The notes beneath the pieces are model-generated. The model was not told where the DNA came from. It saw only the letters and a program-made list of their open reading frames with translations, and did no database searches. A program made the position numbers and the translations under genes. This document shows positions 41,302-41,332 of a stretch of DNA of 41,332 nucleotides, in pieces; within the stretch, counting starts at the first letter, position 1, and each line of letters opens with the position of its first letter. Source of the DNA: Candidatus Neomarinimicrobiota bacterium (GTDB lineage: Bacteria > Fidelibacterota > SORT01); contig JADFGO010000009.1 in the NCBI GenBank assembly GCA_022567655.1, positions 1-41,332 of the forward strand, given 5' to 3'.

Positions 41302-41332
41302 CCCCTTTCCAAGCCGAACTGGCGGCACAGGC

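Overview
The window reads as chromosomal DNA of a Gram-negative bacterium of the FCB supergroup. Pointers are a PorV-type outer-membrane barrel, a complete batABCDE (aerotolerance) gene set, apolipoprotein N-acyltransferase with several lipobox proteins, a SPOR lipoprotein, and a yicC-gmk-rpoZ-coaBC run. Candidatus Neomarinimicrobiota or a close relative (Ignavibacteriota, Calditrichota) is my best guess; this is inference, since no rRNA or marker phylogeny is available. No tRNA, rRNA, CRISPR array, transposase, integrase or prophage gene was seen, so this is mostly core genome with a few poorly characterised modules.

Layout. 1-3264: the end of a PorV-like barrel and a lipoprotein form of the M49 peptidase (DPP III family). 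They are separated by an array of hairpin repeats (820-1209). 3265-3776: a second, denser array of palindromic repeats between convergent genes. 3777-5414 (minus): NFACT/RqcH-type ribosome quality-control factor. 5580-12871 (plus): tight run yicC, gmk, rpoZ, coaBC, family-4 uracil-DNA glycosylase, dnaB, bifunctional rel. 12953-17754: HU-like protein, ruvX, Gfo/Idh oxidoreductase, lnt and two secreted proteins of unknown function. 17744-18697 (minus): M29-like aminopeptidase. 18965-22236: ecfT, truA, transaldolase-like aldolase, HtrA protease. 22242-28564: purB, purC, psd, pssA, purS, purQ, a DUF4321-like membrane protein, tatA, gatA. 28613-34437: batA-E plus a SPOR lipoprotein. 34507-37106: a YbhN-like membrane protein overlapped by a PHP-domain hydrolase. 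37103-40111 (minus): a DUF1704/QEGLA metalloprotease-like protein with a TPR lipoprotein, then a DUF350-like protein with a small secreted protein. 40459-end: a GDP-mannose/UDP-glucose dehydrogenase whose 3' part looks corrupted.

How it fits together. The plus-strand core links nucleotide supply (gmk, pur genes), transcription and stringent response (rpoZ, rel), replication and repair (dnaB, UDG, ruvX), CoA synthesis, phospholipid synthesis (psd, pssA) and envelope maturation (lnt, tatA, htrA, bat genes). Gene spacing is often a few bases or overlapping, and many starts are GTG or TTG. The least explained elements are the two arrays of imperfectly related hairpins, which share a 41-nt element that can fold as a three-way junction and differs only at unpaired positions. 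Next are the Lnt-linked secreted pair, the YbhN-PHP pair, the DUF1704-TPR pair, and a 14-bp perfect inverted repeat ahead of the sugar-nucleotide dehydrogenase. I found no single system here that I can claim is undescribed; these are the best candidates.
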